39,902 nucleotides of DNA from Streptomyces cellostaticus (GCF_001513965.1 NZ_KQ948058.1:1-39902), one strand, 5' to 3'; numbered from the stretch's first letter, positions 1 to 8,868 are shown. The notes: generated by a model not told the origin, from the sequence alone. Made by a program: numbers and translations.

Positions 1-693
1 GGGATCGGAGGCGGTGACCAACTCCCGCAGCGGATGGCGGGACAGCACCGCGTCCACCTCCGGTGACAGTGCCGCCGCGAGCCGCCAGGCGGCCGGGCGG
101 TCCTCGTCCCGCAGCGCGGCAGCGGTCTCCAGCACGGTGTCCCGCTGCTCTTCGGGGACCCCGGCGGCCGCCCGCTCGTACAGCCGTGCGCCCTCCTCCA
201 GGACCAGACCGGTGTCGATGCCCGCCGGGATCTTGATCTGTGCGTGGTGCCGCCAGGTGGCGACCGGATCCGACCAGGCCTCCACCGTGTAGGTCCAGTG
301 GCCGGGCTCGCCCGCCGTGACGGTGGCGCCCCAGCGGTCGGTGCCCGGGGCGAGTTCGCGCATCGGTGTCCAGGGGCCCGGGCGGCCCCCGGGATCCCGC
401 AGCACGACGTTGGCGGCGACGGCGTCGTGTCCCTCCCGGAAGACGGTGGCCGACACCTCGAACGACTCGCCCGTCACGGCCTTGGCGGGCCTGCGCCCGT
501 GCTGCACCACGGGGCGTACGTCGAGGACGGGGATACGGCCGACGACCGTGGTGGTGCCGGCCGGAGCCGGGCGCTGCGGGGCCGGGTCGCGGAGGTTCTC
601 CGCCGGCGTTCCCGTTTTCTTACCCGAAGTTTTCTTTCCGGCCGTCCTGCTGGTGGCCGGGTGGGCTGACGAGTGGTGGTGCGTGGCGGGCAT
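1..693 (-). CDS. glgE: Alpha-1,4-glucan:maltose-1-phosphate maltosyltransferase, N-terminal part (runs off the left edge)
   Basis: GlgE (GH13_3) adds maltose from maltose-1-phosphate to alpha-glucan chains in the cytoplasmic TreS-Mak-GlgE-GlgB route. Only the first 231 codons are in the window, so the catalytic barrel is not visible. The translation has a Lys/Thr/Ala-rich leader of about 45 residues, then the GlgE-typical stretch PVLDVRPVVQHGRRPAK, a beta-sandwich segment with VSATVFREGHDAV and DRWGATV, then WRHHAQIKIPAGID and LEEGARLYERAA, as in Streptomyces GlgE. The ATG at 693 is preceded by an AGGAG ribosome-binding site. It is divergent from glgP, the usual Streptomyces arrangement. Seen: sequence similarity from memory of the family; inferred: full-length gene to the left. 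Confidence 0.9.
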   Translation of the reverse strand, partial: MPATHHHSSAHPATSRTAGKKTSGKKTGTPAENLRDPAPQRPAPAGTTTVVGRIPVLDVRPVVQHGRRPAKAVTGESFEVSATVFREGHDAVAANVVLRDPGGRPGPWTPMRELAPGTDRWGATVTAGEPGHWTYTVEAWSDPVATWRHHAQIKIPAGIDTGLVLEEGARLYERAAAGVPEEQRDTVLETAAALRDEDRPAAWRLAAALSPEVDAVLSRHPLRELVTASDP

Positions 694-1052
694 GACCGCT
701 CCTGTCCGCTTCAACGTGGGTGTGGGCGGAGGGATATGGGGAGGTGGGTCCTGCGGAAGAGCTGTGTGCTGCTGTGGGGCGTACCGGAGGAGCCTTCCCA
801 CCCTATTCGGGTGGGCAATCCGGCACTTTGTTAACTACTCACGCGTATGTCTACGCACAAGACCGGCCCACTTTTCCAGGTGCCCGCCGACCGCGTCCCC
901 ACGCCCCGGCGCCGCCCGCGCCGTGCTCCCTCCGCGCCCCGACACCCGCTCCGGTACGTCCCCACCGACCCCCCGGTAACCACTACCGTCGACACTGACG
1001 ACGAGACGTACAGTGCTGTGCGTCTCACCCCGTAACGCGTCCGAGGTGGAAT
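694..1052. promoter_or_regulatory. Divergent glgE-glgP intergenic region
   Basis: This 359-base non-coding region should hold promoters for both divergent glucan genes. I could not pick a convincing -35/-10 pair on either strand. A TACAGT hexamer at 1009-1014 lies about 40 bases before glgP and could be a -10 element, but nothing suitable lies 16-18 bases upstream of it. Short open frames here are compositional. Confidence 0.4.
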
Positions 1053-3671
1053 GTGAAGGCGATCCGTCGGTTCACCGTCCGTCCCGTTCTCCCCGAACCC
1101 CTCCGGCCGCTGAGCGACCTGGCGCGCAATCTGCGCTGGTCCTGGCATGCGGAAACGCGCGATCTGTTCCAGTCCGTCGACCCCGAACGCTGGGCCGCCG
1201 CCGAGGGCGACCCGGTGCGGCTGCTGGGCGGGGTACGCCCGGCCCGGCTCGCCGAGTTGGCCGGGGACCGGCGGTTCCTGCGCCGGCTGACCGCGGTCGC
1301 CGACGAGCTCGACGACTATGTGACCGGAGACCGCTGGTACCAGCAGCAGGGCGACGGGCTGCCCGCCGCCGTCGCCTATTTCTCCCCGGAGTTCGGCATC
1401 ACGGCCGCCCTGCCCCAGTACTCCGGCGGGCTCGGCATCCTGGCCGGCGACCATCTGAAGGCGGCCAGCGATCTCGGGGTCCCGTTGATCGGTGTCGGAC
1501 TGCTCTACCGGCACGGCTACTTCCGCCAGACCCTGTCCCGGGACGGCTGGCAGCAGGAGCACTATCCGGTGCTCGACCCGTACGAGCTGCCCCTCAGCCT
1601 GCTGAAGGAGGCCGACGGCACTCCGGCCCGGGTCTCCCTCGCCCTGCCCGGCGGCCGGGCGCTGCACGCCCGGATCTGGCTGGCCCAGGTGGGCCGGGTG
1701 CCGCTGCTGATGCTCGACTCGGACGTGGAGGAGAACGACCTCGGCGAACGCGGGGTGACCGACCGGCTGTACGGCGGTGGCAGCGAACACCGGCTGCTGC
1801 AGGAGATGCTGCTGGGGATAGGGGGTGTCCGGGCCGTGCGGACCTACTGCCGGCTCACCGGGCACCCGGAGCCCGAGGTGTTCCACACCAACGAGGGACA
1901 CGCCGGCTTCCTCGGCCTCGAACGGATCGCCGAACTGTGCGACGCGGACCTGGACTTCGACTCCGCGCTGGAGGCGGTACGGGCCGGGACCGTGTTCACC
2001 ACGCACACCCCCGTCCCGGCCGGCATCGACCGGTTCGACCGGGAGCTGGTCGCCCGGCACTTCGGGGCGGACGCCGAACTGCCGCGCATCGACGTGCAGC
2101 GGATCCTGGCGCTGGGCATGGAGACCTACCCGGGCGGCGAGGCGAACCTGTTCAACATGGCCGTGATGGGGCTCAGGCTGGCCCAGCGGGCGAACGGGGT
2201 CTCGCTGCTGCACGGTCAGGTCAGCCGGGAGATGTTCGCCGGACTGTGGCCGGGATTCGATTCCGAGGAGGTGCCGATCACCTCGGTCACCAACGGGGTG
2301 CACGCCCCGACCTGGGTCGCCCCGGAGGTGCTCCGGCTGGGCGTTAGGGAGGTCGGCGCCCAGCGGGCCGAGGACGCGCTGACCGTCGGCGCCTCCGAGC
2401 GCTGGGACTCCGTCGAGGACATCCCGGACCAGGAGATCTGGGAGCTGCGCCGCACCCTGCGCGAACAGCTGGTGCTGGAGGTACGGGACCGGCTGCGCGC
2501 CTCCTGGCGGCAACGCGGAGCCGGGAACGCCGAGCTGGGCTGGATCGACGGCGTGCTCGACCCCGACGTCCTGACCATCGGCTTCGCCCGCCGCGTCCCC
2601 TCCTACAAGCGGCTCACGCTGATGCTGCGGGACCGCGACCGGCTGATGGAACTGCTGCTGCACCCGGAGCGGCCCCTCCAGATCGTCGTCGCGGGCAAGG
2701 CGCATCCGGCGGACGACGGCGGGAAGCGGCTGGTGCAGGAGCTGGTGCGGTTCGCCGACGACCCGCGCGTGCGCCACCGCATCGTCTTCCTCCCCGACTA
2801 CGGCATGGGGATGGCGCAGAAGCTCTACCCGGGCTGCGACGTCTGGCTGAACAACCCGCTGCGCCCGCTGGAGGCCTGCGGCACCTCCGGGATGAAGGCC
2901 GCGCTCAACGGCTGCCTCAACCTCTCCGTACTGGACGGCTGGTGGAACGAATGGTTCAAGCCGGACTTCGGCTGGGCCATCCCCACCGCGGACGGCGCGG
3001 GTACCGACCCGGACCGCCGCGACGCCATCGAGGCCGCCGCCCTCTACGACCTTCTCGAACAGCGGGTGACCCCGCGCTTCTACGAGCGCGGCCGGGGCGG
3101 GCTGCCCGACCGCTGGATCGAGATGGTCCGTCGCACGCTCACACTGCTCGGCCCGAAGGTGCTGGCGGGCCGCATGGTCCGCGAGTACGTCGACCGGCTG
3201 TACGCGCCCGCCGCCCTGTCCCAGCGCGCGCTGACCCCGCAGACGGCAGGTGAACTGGCCGCCTGGAAGGCCAGGGTGCGCGCCGCCTGGTCGGGCGTGA
3301 GCGTGGACCACGTCGAGACGACGGCCCAGGCGGCCACCGCGGAACTGGGCACGACCGTGGGCCTTCGGGTGCGGGTGGGGCTGGGCGAGCTGAGCCCCGA
3401 CGATGTCGAGGTGCAGGCGGTCTCGGGCCGGGTCGACGCCGAGGACCGCATCACCGACGCCACGACGGTCCCGCTGAAGCCGACCGGGGCCCCCGACCTG
3501 GAGGGCCGCCGCCTCTACGAGGGCCCCCTCTCCCTGGACCGCACGGGCCCCTACGGCTACACGGTCCGCATCCTGCCGGCCCACCGCCTCCTCGCGGCGA
3601 GCGTGGAACTGGGGCTGGTGGCGGTGCCGTCGCAGGAGACGGTGGAGGGGGCGGGGGTGCTGCTGCGCTGA
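1053..3671 (+). CDS. glgP: Alpha-glucan (glycogen) phosphorylase, GT35, DUF3417 type
   Basis: Predicted cytoplasmic PLP-dependent phosphorylase of 872 residues releasing glucose-1-phosphate from glycogen-like glucan. The N-terminal DUF3417 part contains LRPLSDLARNLRWSW, typical of the short actinobacterial type, and the middle contains AYFSPEFGI and QYSGGLGILAGDHLKAASDL. The phosphorylase PLP region is EACGTSGMKAALNG with the cofactor lysine at about residue 615. Further family motifs are VFHTNEGHAGF and SVTNGVHAPTW. The GTG start at 1053 follows a GAGGTGG ribosome-binding site. It is divergent from glgE, linking breakdown to the GlgE synthetic route. Length and motifs fit the family; no defect is visible. 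Confidence 0.95.
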   Translation: MKAIRRFTVRPVLPEPLRPLSDLARNLRWSWHAETRDLFQSVDPERWAAAEGDPVRLLGGVRPARLAELAGDRRFLRRLTAVADELDDYVTGDRWYQQQGDGLPAAVAYFSPEFGITAALPQYSGGLGILAGDHLKAASDLGVPLIGVGLLYRHGYFRQTLSRDGWQQEHYPVLDPYELPLSLLKEADGTPARVSLALPGGRALHARIWLAQVGRVPLLMLDSDVEENDLGERGVTDRLYGGGSEHRLLQEMLLGIGGVRAVRTYCRLTGHPEPEVFHTNEGHAGFLGLERIAELCDADLDFDSALEAVRAGTVFTTHTPVPAGIDRFDRELVARHFGADAELPRIDVQRILALGMETYPGGEANLFNMAVMGLRLAQRANGVSLLHGQVSREMFAGLWPGFDSEEVPITSVTNGVHAPTWVAPEVLRLGVREVGAQRAEDALTVGASERWDSVEDIPDQEIWELRRTLREQLVLEVRDRLRASWRQRGAGNAELGWIDGVLDPDVLTIGFARRVPSYKRLTLMLRDRDRLMELLLHPERPLQIVVAGKAHPADDGGKRLVQELVRFADDPRVRHRIVFLPDYGMGMAQKLYPGCDVWLNNPLRPLEACGTSGMKAALNGCLNLSVLDGWWNEWFKPDFGWAIPTADGAGTDPDRRDAIEAAALYDLLEQRVTPRFYERGRGGLPDRWIEMVRRTLTLLGPKVLAGRMVREYVDRLYAPAALSQRALTPQTAGELAAWKARVRAAWSGVSVDHVETTAQAATAELGTTVGLRVRVGLGELSPDDVEVQAVSGRVDAEDRITDATTVPLKPTGAPDLEGRRLYEGPLSLDRTGPYGYTVRILPAHRLLAASVELGLVAVPSQETVEGAGVLLR

Positions 3672-3695
3672 CGCCCATGGGATTCAATGGCGCCC

Positions 3696-4085
3696 ATGGA
3701 CGACGACGAGCCCGTGCTGACCGAGGCCACGCTGGAGGAGATCTACCACGTCGTCAGGGAGCCGGGATTCAGCGCGTACTTCCTGCTCGGCGCCGAGGAC
3801 GAGGTGGAGACGGTCAGCGACGTCGACGCCTGGGTGCGGCTTCCCGACGGCAGCAAGTGGACCGCCTCGATGCTGACGCTCGACGCGGTCGCCGAGGTGC
3901 TGACGCGCTGGAAGGCGACCGGTGAGCACGGCGGCGGCGCCTTCTTCGCCTGCCCGGACCTCGTGATCGTGCCCGAGCCCGGGGTGCCCGCCATGACGGC
4001 GGCCCTCCGCGAGATCGTCGCGGAGGGTCCTCGGGGCACTCTGCAGCCCCTGCCCGACCCGGACGCTCAGCCCTCTTCGAACTGA
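3696..4085 (+). CDS. Small conserved hypothetical protein
   Basis: A 129-residue soluble acidic protein that I do not recognise as a named domain family. It begins MDDDEPVLTEATLEEIYHVV, contains the hydrophobic segment GFSAYFLLGAEDEVETV and a Pro-rich end. No signal peptide, membrane segment or cysteine cluster beyond one Cys is visible. An ATG nine bases upstream (3687) is an alternative start; neither has a clear ribosome-binding site, and a TTCAAT hexamer ends seven bases before 3696, suggesting possible leaderless expression from this start. Its 3' end overlaps the convergent DUF1990 gene by 19 bases. It lies close behind glgP, so read-through from glgP is possible. Confidence 0.7.
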   Translation: MDDDEPVLTEATLEEIYHVVREPGFSAYFLLGAEDEVETVSDVDAWVRLPDGSKWTASMLTLDAVAEVLTRWKATGEHGGGAFFACPDLVIVPEPGVPAMTAALREIVAEGPRGTLQPLPDPDAQPSSN

Positions 4086-4588
4086 GCGCACAGCCGCTTC
4101 AGCACCGCCCCGCACCTACGGGCGTACGCGTGCTGCAAGCCCCGGGTCGCCGGCCCGCCCGCGCGGGCGTACCACTTCCGGCCGCGGCTGAACGCGGCGA
4201 CGGTCAGCCACACCGTGCCGTCACCCGTGCGGTCGACCACGAAGGCCTCCTCGCCGCACTCGGGGTGGCCTTCCAGGGTGCCGTAGGCCCAGCCGGCGCG
4301 GCGGGGTTCCTCGACCGTCCAGATGATGCGGCAGGGGGCCTTGATGAGGCCGGCCAGGGTGACCGTGACGTCGACATCGGGAGCCGCCCGGTCCGCGGTG
4401 GCGTCGATGCCCACGCCCAGGGCGCGGTGCATCTCCCAGGTGAGGACCGCCTCGGCGGCCCGGTGGAAGACCTCCGGGCCCTCGCCGAGGCGCGTGCGCA
4501 CGAGCAGGGGGTGGAAGCCGGGCGGGCAGGAGGTCAGGTCGTCGCGGGTCGTGCCGACCGGCTCGTAGGTGAAGGGCGCCGAGGACAT
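4067..4588 (-). CDS. DUF1990 (UPF0548) family protein
   Basis: A 173-residue protein with the DUF1990 pattern: YEPVGTTRDD near the start, FHPLLVRTRLGEG, VFHRAAEAVLTWEMHRALGV, then YGTLEGHPECGEEAFVV and a basic C-terminal helix with LQHAYARRCGAVLKRLC. The family has no established biochemical role; its fold resembles small ligand-binding or START-like proteins, so any function is unknown. No signal peptide is seen. The ATG at 4588 has no ribosome-binding site but lies eight bases after a TACGCT hexamer (4597-4602 on the minus strand), as expected of a leaderless Streptomyces message. A strong terminator just upstream separates it from the protease gene. Confidence 0.85.
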   Translation of the reverse strand: MSSAPFTYEPVGTTRDDLTSCPPGFHPLLVRTRLGEGPEVFHRAAEAVLTWEMHRALGVGIDATADRAAPDVDVTVTLAGLIKAPCRIIWTVEEPRRAGWAYGTLEGHPECGEEAFVVDRTGDGTVWLTVAAFSRGRKWYARAGGPATRGLQHAYARRCGAVLKRLCAQFEEG

Positions 4589-4596
4589 GGGTCACA

Positions 4597-4602
4597 AGCG
4601 TA
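4597..4602 (-). promoter_or_regulatory. Candidate -10 element (leaderless DUF1990 mRNA)
   Basis: TACGCT on the minus strand fits TANNNT and ends eight bases before the ATG of the DUF1990 gene, which lacks a ribosome-binding site. The -35 element would fall inside the terminator at 4603-4640 and is not evident. Confidence 0.35.
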
Positions 4603-4640
4603 GGGCGGTACCCGGGACGCCTTCCGCCCGGGTACCGCCC
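4603..4640 (-). terminator. Strong hairpin terminator after the first M4 protease
   Basis: Perfect 14-bp inverted repeat GGGCGGTACCCGGG / CCCGGGTACCGCCC with a 10-base loop, located 20 bases beyond the stop codon of the 4660-6324 gene and before the DUF1990 start. There is no U-tract, as is common for Streptomyces terminators. Confidence 0.8.
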
Positions 4641-4659
4641 TCACTCAAGTGCCCTGAGG

Positions 4660-6324
4660 TCAGCTGACGTTGACTGCCGACCAGGCCGCAGCGACCGCCT
4701 TGTACTCGGTGCTGCCGGAGCCGTACAGCGCCGCCGCCGCGCTCAGCGTGCCGGTGCGGGCCGCCTTGTAGTTGGTGGTCGACGTGAAGTACGTCGTCAG
4801 CGCCTTGTACCAGATCTGCAGCGCCTTGTCCCGGCCGATGCCGGTGACCGTGGAGCCGTTGGACGTCGGGGAGTTGTACGACACCCCGTTGATCGTCTTC
4901 GCGCCGCTGCCCTCGGAGAGCAGGTAGAAGAAGTGGTTCGCGACGCCGGACGAGTAGTGGACGTCCAGGTTGCCGACCGAGGAGGACCAGGAGTCCGCCG
5001 AGCCGCCGTCCTTGCTGGGCTTGTCCATGTAGCGCAGCGGGGTGCCGTCGCCGTTGATGTCGATCTTCTCGCCGATGAGGTAGTCGCCCTTGTCGGACGC
5101 GTTGTTGGCGTAGAACTCGACACCGGTGCCGAAGATGTCGGAGGTGGCCTCGTTCAGGCCGCCCGACTCGTCCGAGTAGTCCAGACCGGCGGTGTTGGCG
5201 GTGACGCCGTGGCTCATCTCGTGGCCGGCCACGTCCAGCGAGGTCAGCGGGTCGGTGTTGCCCTCACCGTCGCCGTAGGTCATGCAGAAGCAACTGTCGT
5301 CCCAGAACGCGTTGACGTACGAGCTGCCGTAGTGCACGCGGGAGTACGCGGCCTTGCCGTCGTCCTTGATGCCGGAGCGGCCGAAGGTGTTCTTGTAGAA
5401 GTCCCAGGTCTCCTGCGCGCCGTAGGCGGCGTCGGCGGCCGCGGTCTGGTCGGTGGCGGAGCTGGAGGCGGTGCCGGTGCCGAAGACGTTGGTCGAGCTG
5501 GTGACCAGGGTGCCGGTGCCGGAGCTCGTGCTGTGCTTCACGTTGTACGTCTTGTGACCGCCGCGCGTGCTGTCGTTCAGCTGGTACGTCGAGCCCGACT
5601 GCGTGGTGTTGAGGCTGACGCTGCCCGAGTACAGCGTCTTGCCGGTGCCGGTCGCGTTCTCGATGCCCTGGTACTGGAAGAGCTTCTTGCCGGTGGCGGC
5701 GTCGGTGATGACGTGCAGCTGGTTCGGGGTGCCGTCGTCCTGGAGGCCGCCGACGATCGTCTCGTAGGCGAGGACGGGCTTGCCCGAGCCGGCCCAGATC
5801 ACCTTGCGCGCGCCGTTCGCCGAGTTCTTGGCGGAGCCGAGGGTCTTGGCGGCGCCGACCGCCTGCTTCTCGGCCTTGGCGGCGGAGATCTGCGGCTTGA
5901 GCGAGGCCACCTTGATGGCCGACTTCGTCGCTCTGGTGACGCCCTCGGTCTTGCCCGACTCGGCGGTGTGCACGACCAGGTCGCCGCCGAGCACCGGCAG
6001 GCCCGCGTAGGTGCGCTCGTAGCGGGTGTGGACGGTGCCGTCGACGTCCTTGACGACGTCCTTGACGACGAGCTTCTCCTTGGCGCCGAGGCCTATGTGC
6101 TGCGCGGTCTCGGCAGCGGCGGCCTGGGCCTTCTGGACCAGGGTGGTACGGGCAGCGGCGGACAGCGCGGTCGGGGCGGCGGCCAGAGGCTTGGCGGCGG
6201 CGATCCCGGCCGGGGTCTGGGCGCTGGCACTGGTGGTCAGACCAGTGGTGAGCAGGGCTCCGGCAGCGACAGCGGTGGCGATGGCCAGAGTGGTGCGCTT
6301 GTGACGCGCGTAGAGGGGGCTCAC
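4660..6324 (-). CDS. Secreted neutral zinc metalloprotease, M4 (thermolysin-like)
   Basis: A 554-residue preproenzyme. Residues 1-35 are a Sec signal peptide (basic start, hydrophobic core, ASA cleavage). An FTP/PepSY propeptide follows (about 60-220, with GGDLVVHT and LHVITDAATGKKL), then the M4 catalytic domain (about 230-554). The zinc motif HEMSH is at 368-372 with catalytic E369; the third ligand is E392 in NEATSD; the thermolysin-type acid-stabilising His is about H456 in DVHYSSG. A CFC pair sits in WDDSCFCMTYGDG. It has no C-terminal extra domain, unlike its upstream paralogue. The GTG start has an AAGGAG ribosome-binding site five bases away. It has its own promoter and terminator, so it is probably monocistronic. 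Inferred role: extracellular protein degradation. Confidence 0.95.
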   Translation of the reverse strand: MSPLYARHKRTTLAIATAVAAGALLTTGLTTSASAQTPAGIAAAKPLAAAPTALSAAARTTLVQKAQAAAAETAQHIGLGAKEKLVVKDVVKDVDGTVHTRYERTYAGLPVLGGDLVVHTAESGKTEGVTRATKSAIKVASLKPQISAAKAEKQAVGAAKTLGSAKNSANGARKVIWAGSGKPVLAYETIVGGLQDDGTPNQLHVITDAATGKKLFQYQGIENATGTGKTLYSGSVSLNTTQSGSTYQLNDSTRGGHKTYNVKHSTSSGTGTLVTSSTNVFGTGTASSSATDQTAAADAAYGAQETWDFYKNTFGRSGIKDDGKAAYSRVHYGSSYVNAFWDDSCFCMTYGDGEGNTDPLTSLDVAGHEMSHGVTANTAGLDYSDESGGLNEATSDIFGTGVEFYANNASDKGDYLIGEKIDINGDGTPLRYMDKPSKDGGSADSWSSSVGNLDVHYSSGVANHFFYLLSEGSGAKTINGVSYNSPTSNGSTVTGIGRDKALQIWYKALTTYFTSTTNYKAARTGTLSAAAALYGSGSTEYKAVAAAWSAVNVS

Positions 6325-6421
6325 GAAAGCTCCTTCTCGTGGGGGAGACCGGGCAGTGTGGGGTTACTGGCCGGTGAGTATGGCGTTGTGAAGTTGCGGT
6401 GCTGCTGCGGCGGGTGAAGGA

Positions 6422-6455
6422 ACTGTGGCATCAGCGCCGCGTACATGTCAGGACC
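6422..6455 (-). promoter_or_regulatory. Promoter of the first M4 protease, shared design with the second
   Basis: On the minus strand GGTCCTGACA is followed, 18 bases after CTGACA, by CACAGT within TGCCACAGTTCC. The same layout (GGTCCTGACA, 18 bases, TGCCACTCTTCC) lies upstream of the paralogous gene at 8778-8811. This predicts a transcript start near 6415 and a leader of about 90 bases. Confidence 0.5.
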
Positions 6456-6512
6456 CTGAAGTGATGTTGGCCGAAAACCGACTGTCCGGTAAACGTTTCA
6501 GCTATGTAAACG

Positions 6513-6550
6513 GGCGCCGCCCGAGGGTGTCGGAACCCTCCGGCGGCGCC
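6513..6550 (-). terminator. Hairpin terminator after the second M4 protease
   Basis: Inverted repeat GGCGCCGCC / GGCGGCGCC extended inward after one C-C mismatch by GAGGGT / ACCCTC, loop of six bases, 27 bases past the stop codon of the 6577-8613 gene. It separates that gene from the promoter of the downstream protease. Confidence 0.8.
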
Positions 6551-6576
6551 GTGTTCCCGCGCTGGTGGTGTGCGGT

Positions 6577-8613
6577 TTACGGGAACGTCAGCTTCCAGCT
6601 GTTGATGGTGCCGACGTCCTGTGCCGCCTGGTCCTGGACCTTCAACTTCCAGGCACCATTGGCCGATTCGGAGGAAGCGTTGACCGTGTAGGTCTCTTTC
6701 ACATTGTCCGCCGAGTCGGACGAGGAGAAGTTCTTCAGGCGGTAGGAGGTGCCCGACGGACCGACGAGATCGATCACCAGGTCACCCCGCCAGGTGTGCG
6801 TGATGTCGACGCTCACCTGAAGGTTGCTTGGCGCATTTCCGCTCCTGCCGGAGACGGTGATCGAGGAGGTCACCGCGGGCCCGTTGTCCGGGATCGACAC
6901 CGGCGAGGTGTTCTCGTACGAGGTGCCGCCACCGCCGCCACCGCCCGAGCGGGAGCCGACGGCGACGCCCGCCCAGGCGTCCTGGACGGCCTTGTACTCG
7001 GCGCTCGTGGTGCCGTACAGCTCGCCGGCCGCGGCGAGGGTGCCGGTGCGGGCGCCCGCGTAGTCGGTGGTGGACGTCCACTTGGTGGTCAGCGCCCGGT
7101 ACCAGATCTGCAGTGCCTTGTCCCGGCCGATGCCGGTGACCGGAAGGCCGTCCGCGGTGGGCGAGTTGTAGCTGACGCCGTTGATGACCTTGGCGCCGCT
7201 GCCCTCGCTCAGCAGGTAGAAGAAGTGGTTCGCGGGGCCCGAGGAGTAGTGCACGTCGAGGCCGCCGAGACCCGAGTACCAGCTGTCCTTGGACGCGCCG
7301 TCCTTGCTGGGCTTGTCCATGTAGCGCAGCGGGGTGCCGTCGCCGTTGATGTTGATCTTCTCGCCGATGAGGTAGTCGCCGACGTCCTTGCTGTTGTTGG
7401 CGTAGAACTCCACGCCGGTGCCCATGATGTCGCTGGTCGCCTCGTTCAGGCCGCCGGACTCGTCGCTGTAGTCGAGGCCGGCGGTGTTGGAGGTGACGCC
7501 GTGGCTCATCTCGTGCCCCGCGACGTCCAGCGAGGTCAGCGGGTCGGCGTTGCCGGAGCCGTCGCCGTAGGTCATGCAGAAGCAGCTGTCGTCCCAGAAC
7601 GCGTTCACGTACGCGTTGCCGTAGTGGACGCGGGAGTAGGCGCCGACGCCGTTGTTCTTGATGCCGCTGCGGCCGAAGGTGTTCTTGTAGAAGTCCCAGG
7701 TGACCGCGGCGCCGTAGTGGGCGTCCGCGCCCGCGGTGGCGGCGTTGGACGTGGTGCCGTTGCCCCAGGTGTCGTTGGTCTGGGAGAACAGGGTGCCGGT
7801 GCCCGAGGAGCCGTGGTTCAGGTTGTACGTCTTGTGGTTGCCGCGTGCCCCGTCGTTCAGCGTGTAGTTGGACCCCGACTGGGTCGTGGTCAGCGTCACC
7901 TGGCCGCTGTACTGGGTGTTGCCGACGCCGGTCTCGATGCCCTGGTGCTCGAAGAGCTTCTTGCCCGTGGCGGCGTCGGTGATGACGTGCAGCTGGTTCG
8001 GGGTGCCGTCGTCCTGGAGGCCGCCGACGACGGTCTCGTACGCGAGGACGGGCTTCCCGGAGGCCGCCCAGATCACCTTGCGCACGCTGTCCGCGGCCGA
8101 CTTGGTGCTGCCGAGGGCCTTGGCGCGCTGCACGGCCTGCTTCTCGGCGGCCGACTTCGTCACGGCCGGGGTGAGACCGGCGATCTTCAGCGTGGCGTTG
8201 GCGGCCTTGATGACGCTCTTGACCGCGCCCGACTTGGCGGTGTCGACGATCAGGTCGCCGCCGAGCACCGGCAGGCCCGCGTACGTGCGCTCGTAGCGGG
8301 TGTGCAGGGTCCCGTCGGCGTCCTTGACGATGTCGTGGACGACCAGCTTTTCCTTGCTGCCGAGGCCGATCGCCCTGGCCGTGTCGGCCTTTTCGGCATC
8401 GGCGTGCCGGATCAGCTCGGCGCGCTGCGAGGGCGAGAGCTTGAGGGCCACGTGGGCGGGGTTGACCTTGCCGGCCTGCGGCTTCGCCGGGGCGGCGGAC
8501 GCGGCGCCGGACTGGAGGGCCGCGGCGATCAGGGCGGCGACGCCGGCGAGGGCGACGGTGGCGGTGCGGCGGTGCGCTATGTGGGAGGTGCGTCTGCGAG
8601 AGGTGCTGCTCAC
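6577..8613 (-). CDS. Secreted M4 metalloprotease with C-terminal P/proprotein-convertase domain
   Basis: A 678-residue paralogue of the neighbouring protease. The start chosen is GTG 8613 (VSSTSRRRTSH) because AGAAGGAG lies just upstream; an open frame continues 32 codons further but without support. Order: long signal peptide (about 1-41, ending SGAASA), FTP/PepSY propeptide, M4 domain with HEMSH at about 367-371, third ligand E391 in NEATSD and DVHYSSG near 455, a Gly-rich linker (about 554-563), then a roughly 110-residue P (Homo B) domain with GDLVIDLVGPSG and ANGAWKLKVQDQ near the C-terminus. In this family the P domain is usually a stabilising or substrate-binding module. Strong similarity across the M4 region indicates a tandem duplication, with the P domain gained or lost afterwards. 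Confidence 0.95.
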   Translation of the reverse strand: MSSTSRRRTSHIAHRRTATVALAGVAALIAAALQSGAASAAPAKPQAGKVNPAHVALKLSPSQRAELIRHADAEKADTARAIGLGSKEKLVVHDIVKDADGTLHTRYERTYAGLPVLGGDLIVDTAKSGAVKSVIKAANATLKIAGLTPAVTKSAAEKQAVQRAKALGSTKSAADSVRKVIWAASGKPVLAYETVVGGLQDDGTPNQLHVITDAATGKKLFEHQGIETGVGNTQYSGQVTLTTTQSGSNYTLNDGARGNHKTYNLNHGSSGTGTLFSQTNDTWGNGTTSNAATAGADAHYGAAVTWDFYKNTFGRSGIKNNGVGAYSRVHYGNAYVNAFWDDSCFCMTYGDGSGNADPLTSLDVAGHEMSHGVTSNTAGLDYSDESGGLNEATSDIMGTGVEFYANNSKDVGDYLIGEKININGDGTPLRYMDKPSKDGASKDSWYSGLGGLDVHYSSGPANHFFYLLSEGSGAKVINGVSYNSPTADGLPVTGIGRDKALQIWYRALTTKWTSTTDYAGARTGTLAAAGELYGTTSAEYKAVQDAWAGVAVGSRSGGGGGGGTSYENTSPVSIPDNGPAVTSSITVSGRSGNAPSNLQVSVDITHTWRGDLVIDLVGPSGTSYRLKNFSSSDSADNVKETYTVNASSESANGAWKLKVQDQAAQDVGTINSWKLTFP

Positions 8614-8777
8614 ACTGACTCCTTCTGCGTGACCGCGGGTCGCGCGGCCAGGGGAGACCGGACGGTGGGTTGGGACGTCCGGGCAGAACAGGGCGTTACG
8701 CGGAACCACGTGCAGGTGCAGAGCCGGCTCACGCGAGCGTGCGCGAACTGTGGGGTTGTTGTGAGTCGGCCGTGGGA

Positions 8778-8811
8778 AGAGTGGCAGGGGATCAGCGCGT
8801 CTGTCAGGACC
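8778..8811 (-). promoter_or_regulatory. Promoter of the second M4 protease
   Basis: On the minus strand GGTCCTGACA is followed, 18 bases after CTGACA, by CACTCT in TGCCACTCTTCC, matching the promoter of the paralogue at 6422-6455 in sequence and spacing. Predicted transcript start near 8771 with a leader of about 158 bases. Confidence 0.5.
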
Positions 8812-8840
8812 GCGTCATAAATTTGGCTGGAAATCGTTCG

Positions 8841-8868
8841 TTGACCGGTTGTTCATGTTCGGTATGCG
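8841..8868 (+). promoter_or_regulatory. Candidate promoter for the oxidase gene
   Basis: TTGACC at 8841-8846 and TATGCG at 8863-8868 with a 16-base spacer, within the 464-base non-coding region 8614-9077 between divergent genes. The -10 lacks the final T, so this is tentative. Confidence 0.3.

Noticed and set aside
244..998. Several plus-strand frames over the glgE start and intergenic region
   Set aside because: Arg/Pro/Gly-rich shadows of glgE without start signals.
831..3584. 917-residue open frame on the minus strand over glgP
   Set aside because: Shadow of glgP: His/Gly/Arg/Val-rich composition, no domains, while the plus strand has complete phosphorylase motifs.
6565..8820. 751-residue plus-strand frame over the second protease
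   Set aside because: Shadow with Gly/Val/Arg bias; the protease on the minus strand has every catalytic motif.
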